From the NCBI RefSeq assembly GCF_000466425.1, contig NZ_KE992088.1:20884-84883 (forward strand): DNA of 64,000 nt. The letters are read 5' to 3'. Below the pieces are notes generated by a model. The model made no database searches and was not told the origin of the DNA. It saw only the letters and a program-made list of their open reading frames with translations. Position 1 is the first letter of the stretch; every line of letters begins with the position of its first letter. The translations under genes were made by a program, and so were the position numbers. This document shows positions 45,707 through 55,336 of the stretch, one piece after another. The stretch is from Capnocytophaga sp. oral taxon 863 str. F0517 (GTDB lineage Bacteria > Bacteroidota > Bacteroidia > Flavobacteriales > Flavobacteriaceae).

Positions 45707-47842
45707 TTATTTTACAAGTTTCATTTCATCTACTAAATAGCCAGCTCCTGCATACTTGTCAATCACAAAGAGTACATAACGCATATCTACCATAATATTG
45801 CGACAAATCTTAGGATCGTAATGAATATCACTCATAGTACCTTCCCATACGCGGTCGAAGTTCAATCCGATAAGGTTGCCACGAGCATCAATGGCAGGGC
45901 TTCCCGAATTTCCCCCTGTCGTATGGCAAGTGGAGAGGAAACAAAGCGGCATCTTTCCATCTTTAGTACCATAACGCCCGTAATCTTTCTTGGCATATAG
46001 CTCTCGAAGGCGTGCAGGTACATCAAATTCATAATCTCCAGGCACATACTTCTCCATCACTCCATCCAAGGTGGTGGTAGCACTGTAGGTAACCCCATCG
46101 GCAGGAACATAGCCAGCTACCTTACCGTAAGTTACCCTAAGAGTACTATTGGCATCAGGGAAAATCCTATCGGAAGGCTTCGCCAACTCCAAGATAGCCT
46201 TCATATAGGTACGTTGGAGTGCTTGAATTTGAGTATCTAAGCGCTCATAAGTGGGATACACCTGGGTATCGTTCATCTGAGAGAGTTCTAAGGCAAGTTG
46301 TACCGCTACATCCTGCTTCAATTGATTTTTAAATTCCTCTGGAGAGAGCGAAAGGAGCCTAGCTACTCCCTCATAAGAGGTTACAGAAGAGTTTGCATAG
46401 AGCTTATCTGCTAATTGCTTGGCATCAAAATATTGCAAGCTCTTAATAAGTAATTGCTTAGGCATGTTGGCGGCATAGAAGGCTATCACCTTCTCGAATA
46501 CGGCCTTATCTACCTGAGGGTCATTATCTTTGAACACCCCCTCGAAGATCTTCAAAAAGTTTGCTTTTCTACTTTCGAAGGACTGTACGCCTTTGTTTTC
46601 TAATACTTGCTGAAGCTGAAGCAAGCGGAAAGCGTTGGAGAGCAAATCCACATTGCGGAACATCAGCTCGCTATAGAGGTTATAAGCCAGGTTGTAGGGT
46701 TCTATCTCCTTATAAAGAGCGGCAAACTGTGGGAGCAGCTGGCCATATTGGGCTTGTTTGTTTGTTCGCTGAAGGGTTTGGGCAAATTTTTCCTCTTGTT
46801 GCTTCTTGAGTGCTACGGCATCTGATTTTTTCAGCCCCTTAGTTTCCCCTATCCATTTTTTCCAATAGTTGGCTATACGAGCGAACTTAGCTGCGTACTT
46901 GATCTTAATACCCTGATCTTTGCGCATATATTCATCCTGTACCTTTAGTGCCACATCGCGGATACCTATTCTTGCGGGATTGATAACATTCTGTATCTGC
47001 TCCACTGCTACCGCAGGCAAGTATTCTTGGGTGGTACCTGGATAACCGAAGACCATTACGAAATCATCCTCTTTGACCCCCTTAAGAGAAATCGGGAAGA
47101 AGTGCTTGGGTCGGTAAGGTACATTGTCTTTGGAGTACTCAGCCGGACGATTGTTTTTATCCGCATAGACCCTAAAGAGGGAAAAGTCTCCCGTATGGCG
47201 AGGCCACACCCAGTTATCTGTATCTGAACCGAACTTACCAATAGAGGAAGGGGGAGCCCCTACCAAGCGCACATCCTTAAAGGTCTCGGTGATAAAGAGG
47301 ATGTATTGGTTTCCATAATAGAAAGGCTTTATAGTACCTTCCTGCCAAGCCTCTTTGGGAGCATCCTTGATCACCTGAGTAATGTTTTGTTCGATACGTC
47401 GGGCTTTTTCTTGCTCATTGAGGCTTTCTGTACCTTTGAGTACCTGGGTGGTCACATCATCGATACGAACGATAAAGGTCACCTTCAAGTCCTTGTTGGG
47501 GAGCTCCTCGGAGAGGTTTTTTGCCCAAAAACCATGCTCCAAATAGTCGTGCTCTAGGGTTGAGTGTTCCTGAATCTGCCCGTAACCACAGTGGTGGTTG
47601 GTTAGCAGCAATCCCCGATCGGAGATAATCTCAGAGGAACATCCCCCATTGAAATGAGGAGCCGCATCCTTGAGGCTTGACTTGTTCACATTATAGATGT
47701 CGGTAACGGACATCTTCATACCCAAGGTCTTCATTTCCTTGGCGTTCATCCCCTCTAAGAGCGAAGGAATCCACATACCGCCCTGCTGTGCATGCAGTAC
47801 CATTGCACTTAAAAACAGCGCTATTCTAAAAAATCTCTTCAT
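45707..47842 (-). CDS. S46-family dipeptidyl-peptidase, DPP11-type
   Basis: Periplasmic serine exopeptidase that releases dipeptides from extracellular protein fragments. 711 residues with a Sec signal (1-18). Motifs are GGCSSEIISDRGLLLTNHHC with the catalytic His84, DTDNWVWPRHTGDFSLFR, and TGGNSGSPA with nucleophile Ser646. The specificity position reads FDRVWEG: Arg664 matches the Arg of DPP11 that selects Asp/Glu at P1, while DPP7 has Gly there. Acid-specific cleavage is therefore inferred. Such enzymes feed amino acids to asaccharolytic or oral Bacteroidota. Own terminator downstream. Confidence 0.94.
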   Translation of the reverse strand: MKRFFRIALFLSAMVLHAQQGGMWIPSLLEGMNAKEMKTLGMKMSVTDIYNVNKSSLKDAAPHFNGGCSSEIISDRGLLLTNHHCGYGQIQEHSTLEHDYLEHGFWAKNLSEELPNKDLKVTFIVRIDDVTTQVLKGTESLNEQEKARRIEQNITQVIKDAPKEAWQEGTIKPFYYGNQYILFITETFKDVRLVGAPPSSIGKFGSDTDNWVWPRHTGDFSLFRVYADKNNRPAEYSKDNVPYRPKHFFPISLKGVKEDDFVMVFGYPGTTQEYLPAVAVEQIQNVINPARIGIRDVALKVQDEYMRKDQGIKIKYAAKFARIANYWKKWIGETKGLKKSDAVALKKQQEEKFAQTLQRTNKQAQYGQLLPQFAALYKEIEPYNLAYNLYSELMFRNVDLLSNAFRLLQLQQVLENKGVQSFESRKANFLKIFEGVFKDNDPQVDKAVFEKVIAFYAANMPKQLLIKSLQYFDAKQLADKLYANSSVTSYEGVARLLSLSPEEFKNQLKQDVAVQLALELSQMNDTQVYPTYERLDTQIQALQRTYMKAILELAKPSDRIFPDANSTLRVTYGKVAGYVPADGVTYSATTTLDGVMEKYVPGDYEFDVPARLRELYAKKDYGRYGTKDGKMPLCFLSTCHTTGGNSGSPAIDARGNLIGLNFDRVWEGTMSDIHYDPKICRNIMVDMRYVLFVIDKYAGAGYLVDEMKLVK

Positions 47843-47910
47843 ATAGTATAGTATTTATTTTAGTTAATAGGTGATAGTTTTCAGTAAAATCAGTATATTT
47901 ATTATGGTAA

Positions 47911-48633
47911 CTATTCCTCATAAATGTCTCTTTCCCATCTTCCTCCTACAAACTCTCTATTGGCACACTCCCCATAATCAAGATCAAAAACATCATTGAG
48001 AGTAGGATCAACTTTTATTAGTTCTTCCAAGGACACTATTTTCCAATCAGGTTCTCCCAAAGGAAGAAAAAACCAATGGCCCTCTTTATCATGTATCACA
48101 TCTACAATAGGTTGCTGTTTTTCTAACCAAGCTGATGTTGTGAATACAAGACAGAGTTTGTCTTCTCTGAATTTGAAATCAGCATTCCTATCTAAGAGCG
48201 GTTGTAAGTAGATAAGATCTTCTCTGAAATCTGATTCATATGGGAATATTCCTTTGTCATCAGGCCATATCAGTTGCAGAGCTGGAAAATCGACTGTTTG
48301 GTAATAACTAATTGCCTGTCCAAAATAATCAGGGATATTACGTTTATCCACTGTTAAGAATTGTACAGGATATTTTTCTACTATATCATGATAATTCCTA
48401 CCTATTTCTATCAGTTTTTTTCTTTTTATTACTTCAAATACTACAGTATTGAGCATAGTATGGAGTATATCTATAGGCAATCCTAAGGAAATAAGTTCAG
48501 GATGCTTGTAGCTTTTCCATAGACCTACAGTATAGGCAAAAGATGGCAAGTAATTGGTTTGTGGAACCATTATTACCTCAAAACCATACTTTAGAATATC
48601 ATCTGTCAGTTTGTTAGAGTATTGATCTGACAT
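47911..48633 (-). CDS. DUF4262-family protein
   Basis: A 240-residue soluble protein. The N-terminal part (ILKYGFEVIMVPQTNYLPSFAYTVGLWKSYKHPELISLGL) carries the pattern of DUF4262. The remaining ~140 residues are acidic with no family I know; the end (WFFLPLGEPDWKIVSLEEL) resembles small immunity-type beta domains. No export signal. It lies between the S46 peptidase and the U32 peptidase on the same strand. Function unknown. Confidence 0.75.
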   Translation of the reverse strand: MSDQYSNKLTDDILKYGFEVIMVPQTNYLPSFAYTVGLWKSYKHPELISLGLPIDILHTMLNTVVFEVIKRKKLIEIGRNYHDIVEKYPVQFLTVDKRNIPDYFGQAISYYQTVDFPALQLIWPDDKGIFPYESDFREDLIYLQPLLDRNADFKFREDKLCLVFTTSAWLEKQQPIVDVIHDKEGHWFFLPLGEPDWKIVSLEELIKVDPTLNDVFDLDYGECANREFVGGRWERDIYEE

Positions 48634-48667
48634 CCGCTAATTTATTGATTTGTTACTATCTCTAAGA

Positions 48668-49933
48668 TCACTGTCCATTGCTTACTGCTCCCTGACTACT
48701 GACCATTTTATAGAGTTTGTCAGAGGGGCGGGTGCGGAATTCGGTATGGAAGGTACAAGAATCCCCTTTTTTGGCTTTATCAGCAAGGACATCATTCACA
48801 TACATATCCTCCAAGACCAATTCTTGTACCCCAGTGGTGGGGCCTGTGATAAGGAGTTTGTCGCCTCGCTTGATATCAAAAGCTTCAATCTTGAACTCTG
48901 AAATACCTGTCTTAGGGAAAAAATGCATCGCCTTGCCTATATATACCTTCTTTTGAGTGGCTTGGGAGCCCGGCGAACCGCTCCACTCCCCTAATTTCTG
49001 TCCAAGGTAATAGCCTCCCCAAAAGCCTCGGTTATAGACAGTAGCCAAGGCCTCCATCCATACGGCCACCTTTTCCGGAGTATATTCTCCTGCATAGTAG
49101 GCATCTATGGCTTCTCTATAGGTTCGAATTACGGTAGCTACATATTCAGGCGCACGTCCACGCCCCTCAATCTTGAGTACCTTAGCCCCTGTATCAATGA
49201 CTTGATCCAAGAAATCTAGGGTGCAGAGGTCTTTGGGAGACATCATATATTCGTTGTCCAATTCTATCTCGAAGCCACTTTCCTGATCTATCACGGTATA
49301 TTTCTTCCGACAATTCTGCTTGCAAGCACCCCTATTGGCCGAGGAGTTATGTGAGTGTAGGCTTAGGTAGCACTTTCCGGATACCGCCATACAGAGCGCC
49401 CCATGACCAAAGATTTCTATCTCAACCAACTTCCCCGAAGGACCTTTCACTTGGTCTCGCTCCACCTGTTCGCAGATTTTCTTAATCTGGCGAAGGGAGA
49501 GTTCTCGGCTCATGACCATCGTATCAGCAAAAAGTGCGTAAAACTTGACCGTTTCTATATTGGTAATATTGATTTGGGTGGAGATATGCACCTCCATACC
49601 TATCTGCCGGGCATAGGCTATTACGGCCTGATCCATGGCAATCACCGCAGTGATATCGGCCTCTTTGGCCTTGTCCAACAAAGTTTTGATAATAGAAAGA
49701 TCATGGTCGTAGATAATCGTATTGAGTGTGAGATAAGTACGCACCTGCTTTTCCTTACAACGACGGGAAATCTCCTGAAGGTCGTCCAAGGTAAAGTTGA
49801 TACTGGAGCGTGCTCTCATATTGAGCTGTTCCACTCCAAAGTAGACAGAATCAGCCCCATTGTCCAAGGCTGCTTGTAAGGATTCAAAGCTCCCCGCAGG
49901 AGCCATCAGTTCTATTTTTCCTGATGAAGTCAT
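48668..49933 (-). CDS. U32-family protein, TrhP-like (tRNA hydroxylation)
   Basis: 421 residues of the U32 family, first described as collagenase-like. Present are MAPAGSFESLQAALDNGADSVYFG at the start and the U32 signature EIFGHGALCMAVSGKCYLSL. The cysteine cluster GACKQNCRKKY follows, with LKIEGRGRAPEYV and a C-terminal beta domain. The length and these motifs fit TrhP/YegQ, which makes 5-hydroxyuridine in tRNA, better than a secreted protease; no signal peptide is present. Its last residues (SSQGAVSNGQ) come from the intergenic repeat sequence, so the C-terminus may have been extended by it. Confidence 0.88.
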   Translation of the reverse strand: MTSSGKIELMAPAGSFESLQAALDNGADSVYFGVEQLNMRARSSINFTLDDLQEISRRCKEKQVRTYLTLNTIIYDHDLSIIKTLLDKAKEADITAVIAMDQAVIAYARQIGMEVHISTQINITNIETVKFYALFADTMVMSRELSLRQIKKICEQVERDQVKGPSGKLVEIEIFGHGALCMAVSGKCYLSLHSHNSSANRGACKQNCRKKYTVIDQESGFEIELDNEYMMSPKDLCTLDFLDQVIDTGAKVLKIEGRGRAPEYVATVIRTYREAIDAYYAGEYTPEKVAVWMEALATVYNRGFWGGYYLGQKLGEWSGSPGSQATQKKVYIGKAMHFFPKTGISEFKIEAFDIKRGDKLLITGPTTGVQELVLEDMYVNDVLADKAKKGDSCTFHTEFRTRPSDKLYKMVSSQGAVSNGQ

Positions 49934-49972
49934 TAATAATGGTTAATAGTTAACGATTAATGATTAATAGTT

Positions 49973-51421
49973 TTAATCATTATTGTAAAAATTCATAATA
50001 GTATTTCTATGTAGGAGGGTATCTTTGGAGGTTTCTATCTGTTGTTCCAATTCCTCTGGGGTAGCCTTAGGGTTCTTATAACCTAAATAACGTTTCATGA
50101 GTTCGCGGTAGAGAAGTTGGGCTACCTTTTTGGTACCCCGTGCGTTAAAGTGGGTATAGTCCTTCCCTGCCAATGAAGGATTGGCCTTTACCCATTGGAG
50201 CATAGAGCCTTTGCCTCCCATCAGTTCATAGAGATTGATAAAGCCTGCATGGACATTGGTTGCATAGTCCTGTTGGGCTAAGGAAAGCGGCTCTACAGCT
50301 GTATCTGTTCTCATCTCCATTCCATACTTGGAGGACTTATCAGCAGTAGAAATAATCAAGAAAGAAGCCTTAGGAAAACAAGTTCGCAGCTGTTCCACCA
50401 CCTTGGTCATTCCCTTTTCATACCAACTATAATCTAAGGAACCATAGTTGAGTACATTGGCTCCGAAATGCAATACAATGAGGTCATAAGTACCCAAAGC
50501 GGTATCGAAGTCCTGCATCAGTGCTGTGTTGAACAAAGAAAGTGGCAAACCCGAATTACCTCTACTGGAAAAGTTATCTACATATACCCCCTCAAGCCCC
50601 GAAGAGTTGACCCCATAGATAGGAATGGAATCCGCCTTGAAGAAGTTAATACGTACTCCTTTCACTTCTCCTTCAGCTAAGGTAAGGGTATTGAGCAATT
50701 TATCTGTAGGCAATGGCTTTACGACCCTTGTCGTATCCCCTGGGTAACGTATCTCTACATAAGCCTCATGATTGCCCGATTTTCCATAGAACAAGGTAGG
50801 GGTATACATTTGAGAAATATGTACCTGCTGGGACGCTTGGTATTCTACCCAAGCAGGCGTCCCCTTGACGAAGAAAACCTGTCCGGCCACCCCAAAAGGA
50901 CGGGTAGGGCGCTTTACATTTACATAAGACTCTCGTTTCCAATTATTTGAATAGGTATGTCGCACACTTCCTCTGGAAGCCGCCGACTCGGAGGTGATAG
51001 GCAAAAAGCCGATTCCATTCCCTTTAAAATTTGTTTGGAAAAGTGCCCGTAAGTCCTGTACGATGAAGTCACCATCGGTCATGGAATCTCCAAAGTAACC
51101 GATACGTATATGCCCCTCCCCGGTATGCTCCAAGTGCTGTAGTTTCTCAAAGAAAGGTGTCAGTGGATCCTCCTTCGAAAGCTCCTCTTCAGAAGAGGAC
51201 AGCCCCTTAGAAGGGGGCAAACTATCCTGCGATTTATGATCCAAGACTTGATCTATATCCTTTCCTGCAAGCGCCTCCAACATCAGGCTATCCACCACTA
51301 TATGAGTAGAGGATATCCCTTCGGGGAAAATACGTGCTGGCAAGTAAGGCTTCAACCCTATAAAAATAAGAGTTGCTAAAGCTAAAATATAAAAAGATTG
51401 CTTGAAATAAGAAGGTTTCAC
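49973..51421 (-). CDS. Membrane-anchored SGNH/GDSL hydrolase
   Basis: A 482-residue protein with one N-terminal anchor (10-27) and a periplasmic SGNH domain: GYFGDSMTDGD (Ser nucleophile), block III-like HFGANVLN, and the catalytic DYTHFN near the C-terminus. A Ser/Glu-rich linker (65-90) separates anchor and domain. Such proteins remove or add acyl groups on surface glycans. No MBOAT acyltransferase partner is adjacent. The flanking gaps carry TTAATGATTAATAG repeats. Confidence 0.85.
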   Translation of the reverse strand: MKPSYFKQSFYILALATLIFIGLKPYLPARIFPEGISSTHIVVDSLMLEALAGKDIDQVLDHKSQDSLPPSKGLSSSEEELSKEDPLTPFFEKLQHLEHTGEGHIRIGYFGDSMTDGDFIVQDLRALFQTNFKGNGIGFLPITSESAASRGSVRHTYSNNWKRESYVNVKRPTRPFGVAGQVFFVKGTPAWVEYQASQQVHISQMYTPTLFYGKSGNHEAYVEIRYPGDTTRVVKPLPTDKLLNTLTLAEGEVKGVRINFFKADSIPIYGVNSSGLEGVYVDNFSSRGNSGLPLSLFNTALMQDFDTALGTYDLIVLHFGANVLNYGSLDYSWYEKGMTKVVEQLRTCFPKASFLIISTADKSSKYGMEMRTDTAVEPLSLAQQDYATNVHAGFINLYELMGGKGSMLQWVKANPSLAGKDYTHFNARGTKKVAQLLYRELMKRYLGYKNPKATPEELEQQIETSKDTLLHRNTIMNFYNND

Positions 51422-51492
51422 AAGGAATAAAGACTATAAAAACCAAGGGACAAAAATACGAAATTAATGATTAATGATTCATGATTAATTTG

Positions 51493-52182
51493 TTAATTTT
51501 TTCCTTGATAATTTCGCATCACTCCAGAGGCAAAAGGTGTCCATACACAAGCGCGTATACCGCTGTTTTTAAGCATCTTATTCGTCCAGCTATTGCAAGT
51601 AAAAAATAGCTGATAGTGCCCCTTAGCTTCATAAAAGGCATCGGTGTCACCATAGACCGCATCGGTAGGCACCAGTACGCCCCTACCCTCTTGTAAGACA
51701 AAGGTTTGCGCAATATGGTCAACCAACTGCTTATACTGGGCTGCACTAAGCGAGAGTGATACGACTTGTTCATCGATAGGAATTTCATTGTAAAAGGTAG
51801 CATGCATCAGGGTACCTCCTTGCCCGGTAACCGCCTGAAAGGCAGTAGTTAGTTTCAGGTCTGCCCAAGTGGGTGTTTCCAAATAAAACTTCCTACATCC
51901 CCAGCCCAAGGCAATATAGCGACTTTGGCCTTTGCCTCGTGTATCTTGCTCACTAACAATTGTTTGCCAATCAAAGAAAGTGTTCTTGACAGGCATCACA
52001 ATATCAGTATGTGCGCCATTGGATAGTAGCCAAATGGTCTCTTCCTGCTGAGGTACTTCTTCCGTATTAACCGCAATACGAGAGAGTACCGCTGCCGAAA
52101 GCAAATAAAGCAACAGAAAGGCCACGAAGCCTGCTATACCATAACCGAGGTATTTTAAAGTTTTGAGAAATATTTTCATCAA
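51493..52182 (-). CDS. TIGR02117/DUF2459-family protein
   Basis: A 229-residue protein with a long N-terminal membrane segment (10-36) and a periplasmic domain. The motifs NGAHTDIVMPV, ALGWGCRKFYLETPTWADL, HATFY and FFTCNSWTNKMLKNSGI match the DUF2459/TIGR02117 family, which carries conserved His and Cys suggesting a papain-like fold. Substrate unknown. Its ATG overlaps the hicB stop (ATGA), an unusual coupling of a core envelope gene to a toxin-antitoxin pair. Confidence 0.87.
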   Translation of the reverse strand: MMKIFLKTLKYLGYGIAGFVAFLLLYLLSAAVLSRIAVNTEEVPQQEETIWLLSNGAHTDIVMPVKNTFFDWQTIVSEQDTRGKGQSRYIALGWGCRKFYLETPTWADLKLTTAFQAVTGQGGTLMHATFYNEIPIDEQVVSLSLSAAQYKQLVDHIAQTFVLQEGRGVLVPTDAVYGDTDAFYEAKGHYQLFFTCNSWTNKMLKNSGIRACVWTPFASGVMRNYQGKN

Positions 52183-52589
52183 GCAAATTGTAAATGTTGT
52201 AATTCCTTACCAAATGCTTGTAGATGATTTTGTATTTTTTCTACAGTTTTAGTACTTGGTTTGCGATACCCTTGCACATATTGGCTCAATTGTGCCTGAT
52301 TAACCCCTGTGAGTCGTTCAAGCCCCGCAAAACTAAGGATATGAGAATAGTGCTGCAAGAATGAAGGCAGGTCGTATAGAAACTCAAAAGTAGCCTCCTG
52401 AAACTCTTTTCCTTCTTCTTCGTATAAGGTTTTCATATCTGCATAGGAAAGTTTAAAATCTTCTATAGCCTCCTCTACTGTATCTCCTTCTCCTATAATC
52501 CCATAGTTAAGCGTATCATCTGCTAAATCTATATATACACTATAGGCACCATCTGCTGTTTTTTCAATAAATGCTTTTACTTTGTCCAT
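52179..52589 (-). CDS. hicB: HicB antitoxin with C-terminal DNA-binding domain
   Basis: Full-length 136-residue HicB. The N-terminal partial RNase-H-like fold (AFIEKTADGAYSVYIDLADD, EEAIEDFKLSY) is followed by a helix-turn-helix region (ILSFAGLERLTGVNQAQLSQ, YRKPSTKTVEKI). It should neutralise HicA and repress the hicAB promoter. It lies 11 bases after hicA and overlaps the next gene by four bases. Confidence 0.92.
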   Translation of the reverse strand: MDKVKAFIEKTADGAYSVYIDLADDTLNYGIIGEGDTVEEAIEDFKLSYADMKTLYEEEGKEFQEATFEFLYDLPSFLQHYSHILSFAGLERLTGVNQAQLSQYVQGYRKPSTKTVEKIQNHLQAFGKELQHLQFA

Positions 52590-52600
52590 AATATTTGTTT

Positions 52601-52792
52601 TTATTTTTTTATTCCTGCGGCTTTCAAAATACTACTAAGAGTTCCTGTAGCCACTTCTTTACTTTTATGATTACTCAATCTGAATTTTTTATCTGTAATA
52701 GGACTATACCATACAGGATGCCCATTAGCCTGTTTGTCTGTATCATAACAACCAGCTTCCCGTAGTATTTTTTCCAACTCTGAATACTTCAT
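52601..52792 (-). CDS. hicA: HicA mRNA interferase toxin, second locus
   Basis: A 63-residue HicA (MKYSELEKILREAGCYDTDK, catalytic His25 in NGHPVWYSP, GTLSSILKAAGIKK). A longer frame starting at 52813 would add seven residues but begins at the -7 box, so 52792 is the start. It shares its frame and opening with the HicA at 9857 but has Asp-Thr-Asp-Lys before the glycine turn, so the two pairs may not cross-neutralise. Confidence 0.92.
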   Translation of the reverse strand: MKYSELEKILREAGCYDTDKQANGHPVWYSPITDKKFRLSNHKSKEVATGTLSSILKAAGIKK

Positions 52793-52812
52793 AAAATTCT
52801 CCTTTATGCCCA

Positions 52813-52842
52813 CAAAGATAATGCTATTATTTTAAATAGCAA
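52813..52842 (-). promoter_or_regulatory. Promoter of the second hicAB pair
   Basis: Minus-strand TTG (52840-52842), exactly 19 bases, TATCTTTG (52813-52820). Predicted start near 52806 fixes the hicA start at 52792. Confidence 0.82.
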
Positions 52843-52851
52843 AATATTTTT

Positions 52852-53340
52852 TTACCCCTTACAGATTTCCATTTCTTCTTCAAGCCACTGAGAGAAAGGC
52901 ATAAGATCTGTATCCTCTTCCCATTCTTCGGGAGGGACATCGGAGTAGAACACCCCAAACTGATCACCTTTTCCTAAGACAAATCCTGCCTGATGACCTA
53001 CATTGGGATAGCAGACTAAAAGGATATGAGGGAATAAATAGACCCCTGTCCCTTCAAAGACCTCTTTAGCATAGCTCTCCCATTGATCAGGTGCATAGAA
53101 CTGGTCGGAAAAACCTCTTTCGTCCTCAAAAAGGGTACAAGCGCCTAAGGTAAGGAGGAAAGTTTTGAAGTCCTCAGGTAGGCGAACATTATATTGCTGT
53201 TCAAAGCTGGCAAGTTCTTCCTCGGTAACCTTTGCTTGTTGGGTAAAGCGATAGGTCTCATTGCCATAATGAATAGGCTTTCCTGCACTTTGCTGCAATA
53301 GGTTTTGTAGTATTGTAAGATTTTTTTGAAAGGTATTCAT
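52852..53340 (-). CDS. SMI1/KNR4 (SUKH)-family protein
   Basis: A 162-residue protein of the SUKH superfamily: TEEELASFEQQYNVRLPEDFKTFLLTLGA, then FPHILLVCYPNVGHQAGFVLG and a C-terminal PFSQWLEEEM. Bacterial SUKH proteins are often immunity proteins for secreted toxins. No toxin gene is adjacent, so it may be an orphan immunity gene. It lies between RloB and hicA on the same strand. Confidence 0.85.
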   Translation of the reverse strand: MNTFQKNLTILQNLLQQSAGKPIHYGNETYRFTQQAKVTEEELASFEQQYNVRLPEDFKTFLLTLGACTLFEDERGFSDQFYAPDQWESYAKEVFEGTGVYLFPHILLVCYPNVGHQAGFVLGKGDQFGVFYSDVPPEEWEEDTDLMPFSQWLEEEMEICKG

Positions 53341-53362
53341 GGTCTTCTATCTTTGTGATACG

Positions 53363-54046
53363 CTATACTCTCTTATGTTCGTTGAGTAAGCGTACTAACT
53401 GATATACTAAGGTTACTGGTTTTTGTTGGTGATAAGGCAAATGTTTTTGCTTAAGGTGCAACTTTTCAGCGCGTATAATAGCTTGTGATTCAGAGGAATT
53501 ACTATCCTCATGTAATAATGTATAGAGTCTCTTACAGAAGTCAATCTTTTTGCCATTCCTTACATAGTTCATCTTAAAACATTTTCCTAATTGCTCATAG
53601 TAATATTCTCTATTTTGAGTGCTTTGTATATCCTTATAATGTAGCAATAGCCATAGTTCAAAACAATCATTGGAATAAGCTACATTGTAGTCTAAAGATT
53701 TGGCCTTATCTATAGAATTATCAAAGAGGGTAAAGTCCTTATCCGTATTTTGCACATCCATATCAAACACACACCATACCTCATCAAAAGTAAAATCCTC
53801 ATTTTTTACAATCTCTTGAGTGGCTTGTACCAAACTCATCTTAGATTGTCCTTGTAGGTTTACACATCTGACAGATAGGGAAATCACAGGAAATCGGTTA
53901 AAATACCATTCCTCTGTTTGTCCTTCACAAACTATTAATATGGTTTTATTAGCCTCTCTATCAGCCTTATACTGATAGCTATTTTTTCGTTTTTCCCAAG
54001 GTTTCCCTTGGTCTGTAACTTTTACCGCTTTTATCTTCTTACCCAT
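53363..54046 (-). CDS. RloB-family TOPRIM-like protein
   Basis: A 227-residue partner of the adjacent ATPase. The TOPRIM-like core shows ILIVCEGQTEEWYF (Glu41) and WCVFDMDVQN with the D-x-D pair, followed by AYSNDCFELWLLLHY, typical of RloB. Together with RloA it forms a two-gene unit related to AbiL and to OLD-type ATPase/TOPRIM nucleases used in phage defence. Starts five bases after the RloA stop. Confidence 0.88.
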   Translation of the reverse strand: MGKKIKAVKVTDQGKPWEKRKNSYQYKADREANKTILIVCEGQTEEWYFNRFPVISLSVRCVNLQGQSKMSLVQATQEIVKNEDFTFDEVWCVFDMDVQNTDKDFTLFDNSIDKAKSLDYNVAYSNDCFELWLLLHYKDIQSTQNREYYYEQLGKCFKMNYVRNGKKIDFCKRLYTLLHEDSNSSESQAIIRAEKLHLKQKHLPYHQQKPVTLVYQLVRLLNEHKRV

Positions 54047-54051
54047 ACTAC

Positions 54052-55311
54052 TTAGGAATTGGCTGCTAATTCTGAAAAATCTTCTACCAAGGGTATAGCC
54101 CCATACTTGCCATGTCTGTAATCTTTCTCAAATGAGGCTTGGGCTCGTATTCCATTTATCTGTGCTAAGCTATATAAGTGGCTCGCTCCTGCTTCGTCCT
54201 TTTCAACAAATTCAATCTGGTCTCGCCTTAGAAAGCTACTTGATAACAAAGACGTGTCATGGGTGACAAAGATAAACTGCGTTTGTTTATTTTCTTCTGA
54301 GTTAAATAACTGCACTATTCGCTTGGTCAGAAGAGAATGAAAACGTGCATCAAACTCATCAATTACTAATGGGCGACCTTCTTTCACCGCTTCATAGATG
54401 TAGGAACTCAGTTCAAAAAGCTTACGAGTACCCTCTGATTCGTATCTTTCAAAAGAAAACGTCCCATGAGTTAATCCTCCCATATATTCCTTTTTAGAAA
54501 CGAGTAGTTGTGGTTTTTTCTTTTCTTCAAAGTTAGCAGATTTTTCAGCTTCTATGACTTCTAAGTCTTGGATAGAGGTATCTCCTTTTCTTAATATATT
54601 GAGAATAAACTCTTTCTTAGACGCTTCTTTCAAGGCTTCTGTTGCATGACTCATCATGGTAGGGTTACTTAATCCACTAATGATATTAATGCTGCTTAGA
54701 TTGCTTGTAATCTGCTTGGATATCTTTCCAAAACCAAAGGAAGCCAATACGGTAAGAAATAAATTAGTAGGCAAAAGCATTTCGCCAGAGTCTTCTCCTT
54801 GTTGGGTAAGGTTCATATAAACGACCCCTTCTGCAAAATTTGTCTTATCTATCTCATTGATAGTATTGTCCTCACGAATAAAATAGCAAAGTTCTCGCCT
54901 TCCTTTCTTCCCATAGAGCCATTCGGAGGTAATCTTGCCTGTCTTGGCTTCAAATCCATAACGATATCTTACCTCATCTATATAGAAAATCATCTGAAAG
55001 AAAGTCGGTTGGGCTATGGTTTCAGCACTCACAAAAGAATCTATAAGAGAAAGCACCTTGCTATCTCTCACTGAATCGGATACGATTTTTAGAAAAGCCT
55101 CCAGCGCTTTCACTACATTGCTTTTTCCACTGGCATTCGCCCCATAGATAGCTTTTGTCTTTAGGAAAGCCCCCTCTTTGTACTTGAAAGTATGTGTAGG
55201 TTCCAAAGCAATATCCTGAACTGAAGTCAGATTTGCTTTAGAAAGGCTTAGTGTCTGTATCTCTTTAAAAGAACGGAAGTTACCAAAACTAAAATCTTGC
55301 AGAATTATCAT
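54052..55311 (-). CDS. RloA-like AAA ATPase
   Basis: A 419-residue SMC/ABC-type ATPase: FSFGNFRSFKEIQTLSL, Walker A GANASGKSN (57-65), a signature-like GTFSFERYESEGTRKLFELS, Walker B RPLVIDEFDARFHS and the histidine switch FIFVTHDTSLLSS. It should sense phage or DNA damage and gate the RloB nuclease; this is known for related systems and inferred here. A longer in-frame start at 55347 lies upstream of the -7 box, so I start at 55311. Confidence 0.9.
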   Translation of the reverse strand: MIILQDFSFGNFRSFKEIQTLSLSKANLTSVQDIALEPTHTFKYKEGAFLKTKAIYGANASGKSNVVKALEAFLKIVSDSVRDSKVLSLIDSFVSAETIAQPTFFQMIFYIDEVRYRYGFEAKTGKITSEWLYGKKGRRELCYFIREDNTINEIDKTNFAEGVVYMNLTQQGEDSGEMLLPTNLFLTVLASFGFGKISKQITSNLSSINIISGLSNPTMMSHATEALKEASKKEFILNILRKGDTSIQDLEVIEAEKSANFEEKKKPQLLVSKKEYMGGLTHGTFSFERYESEGTRKLFELSSYIYEAVKEGRPLVIDEFDARFHSLLTKRIVQLFNSEENKQTQFIFVTHDTSLLSSSFLRRDQIEFVEKDEAGASHLYSLAQINGIRAQASFEKDYRHGKYGAIPLVEDFSELAANS

Positions 55312-55336
55312 AACATCGTTTTTTGCATATTTATTG

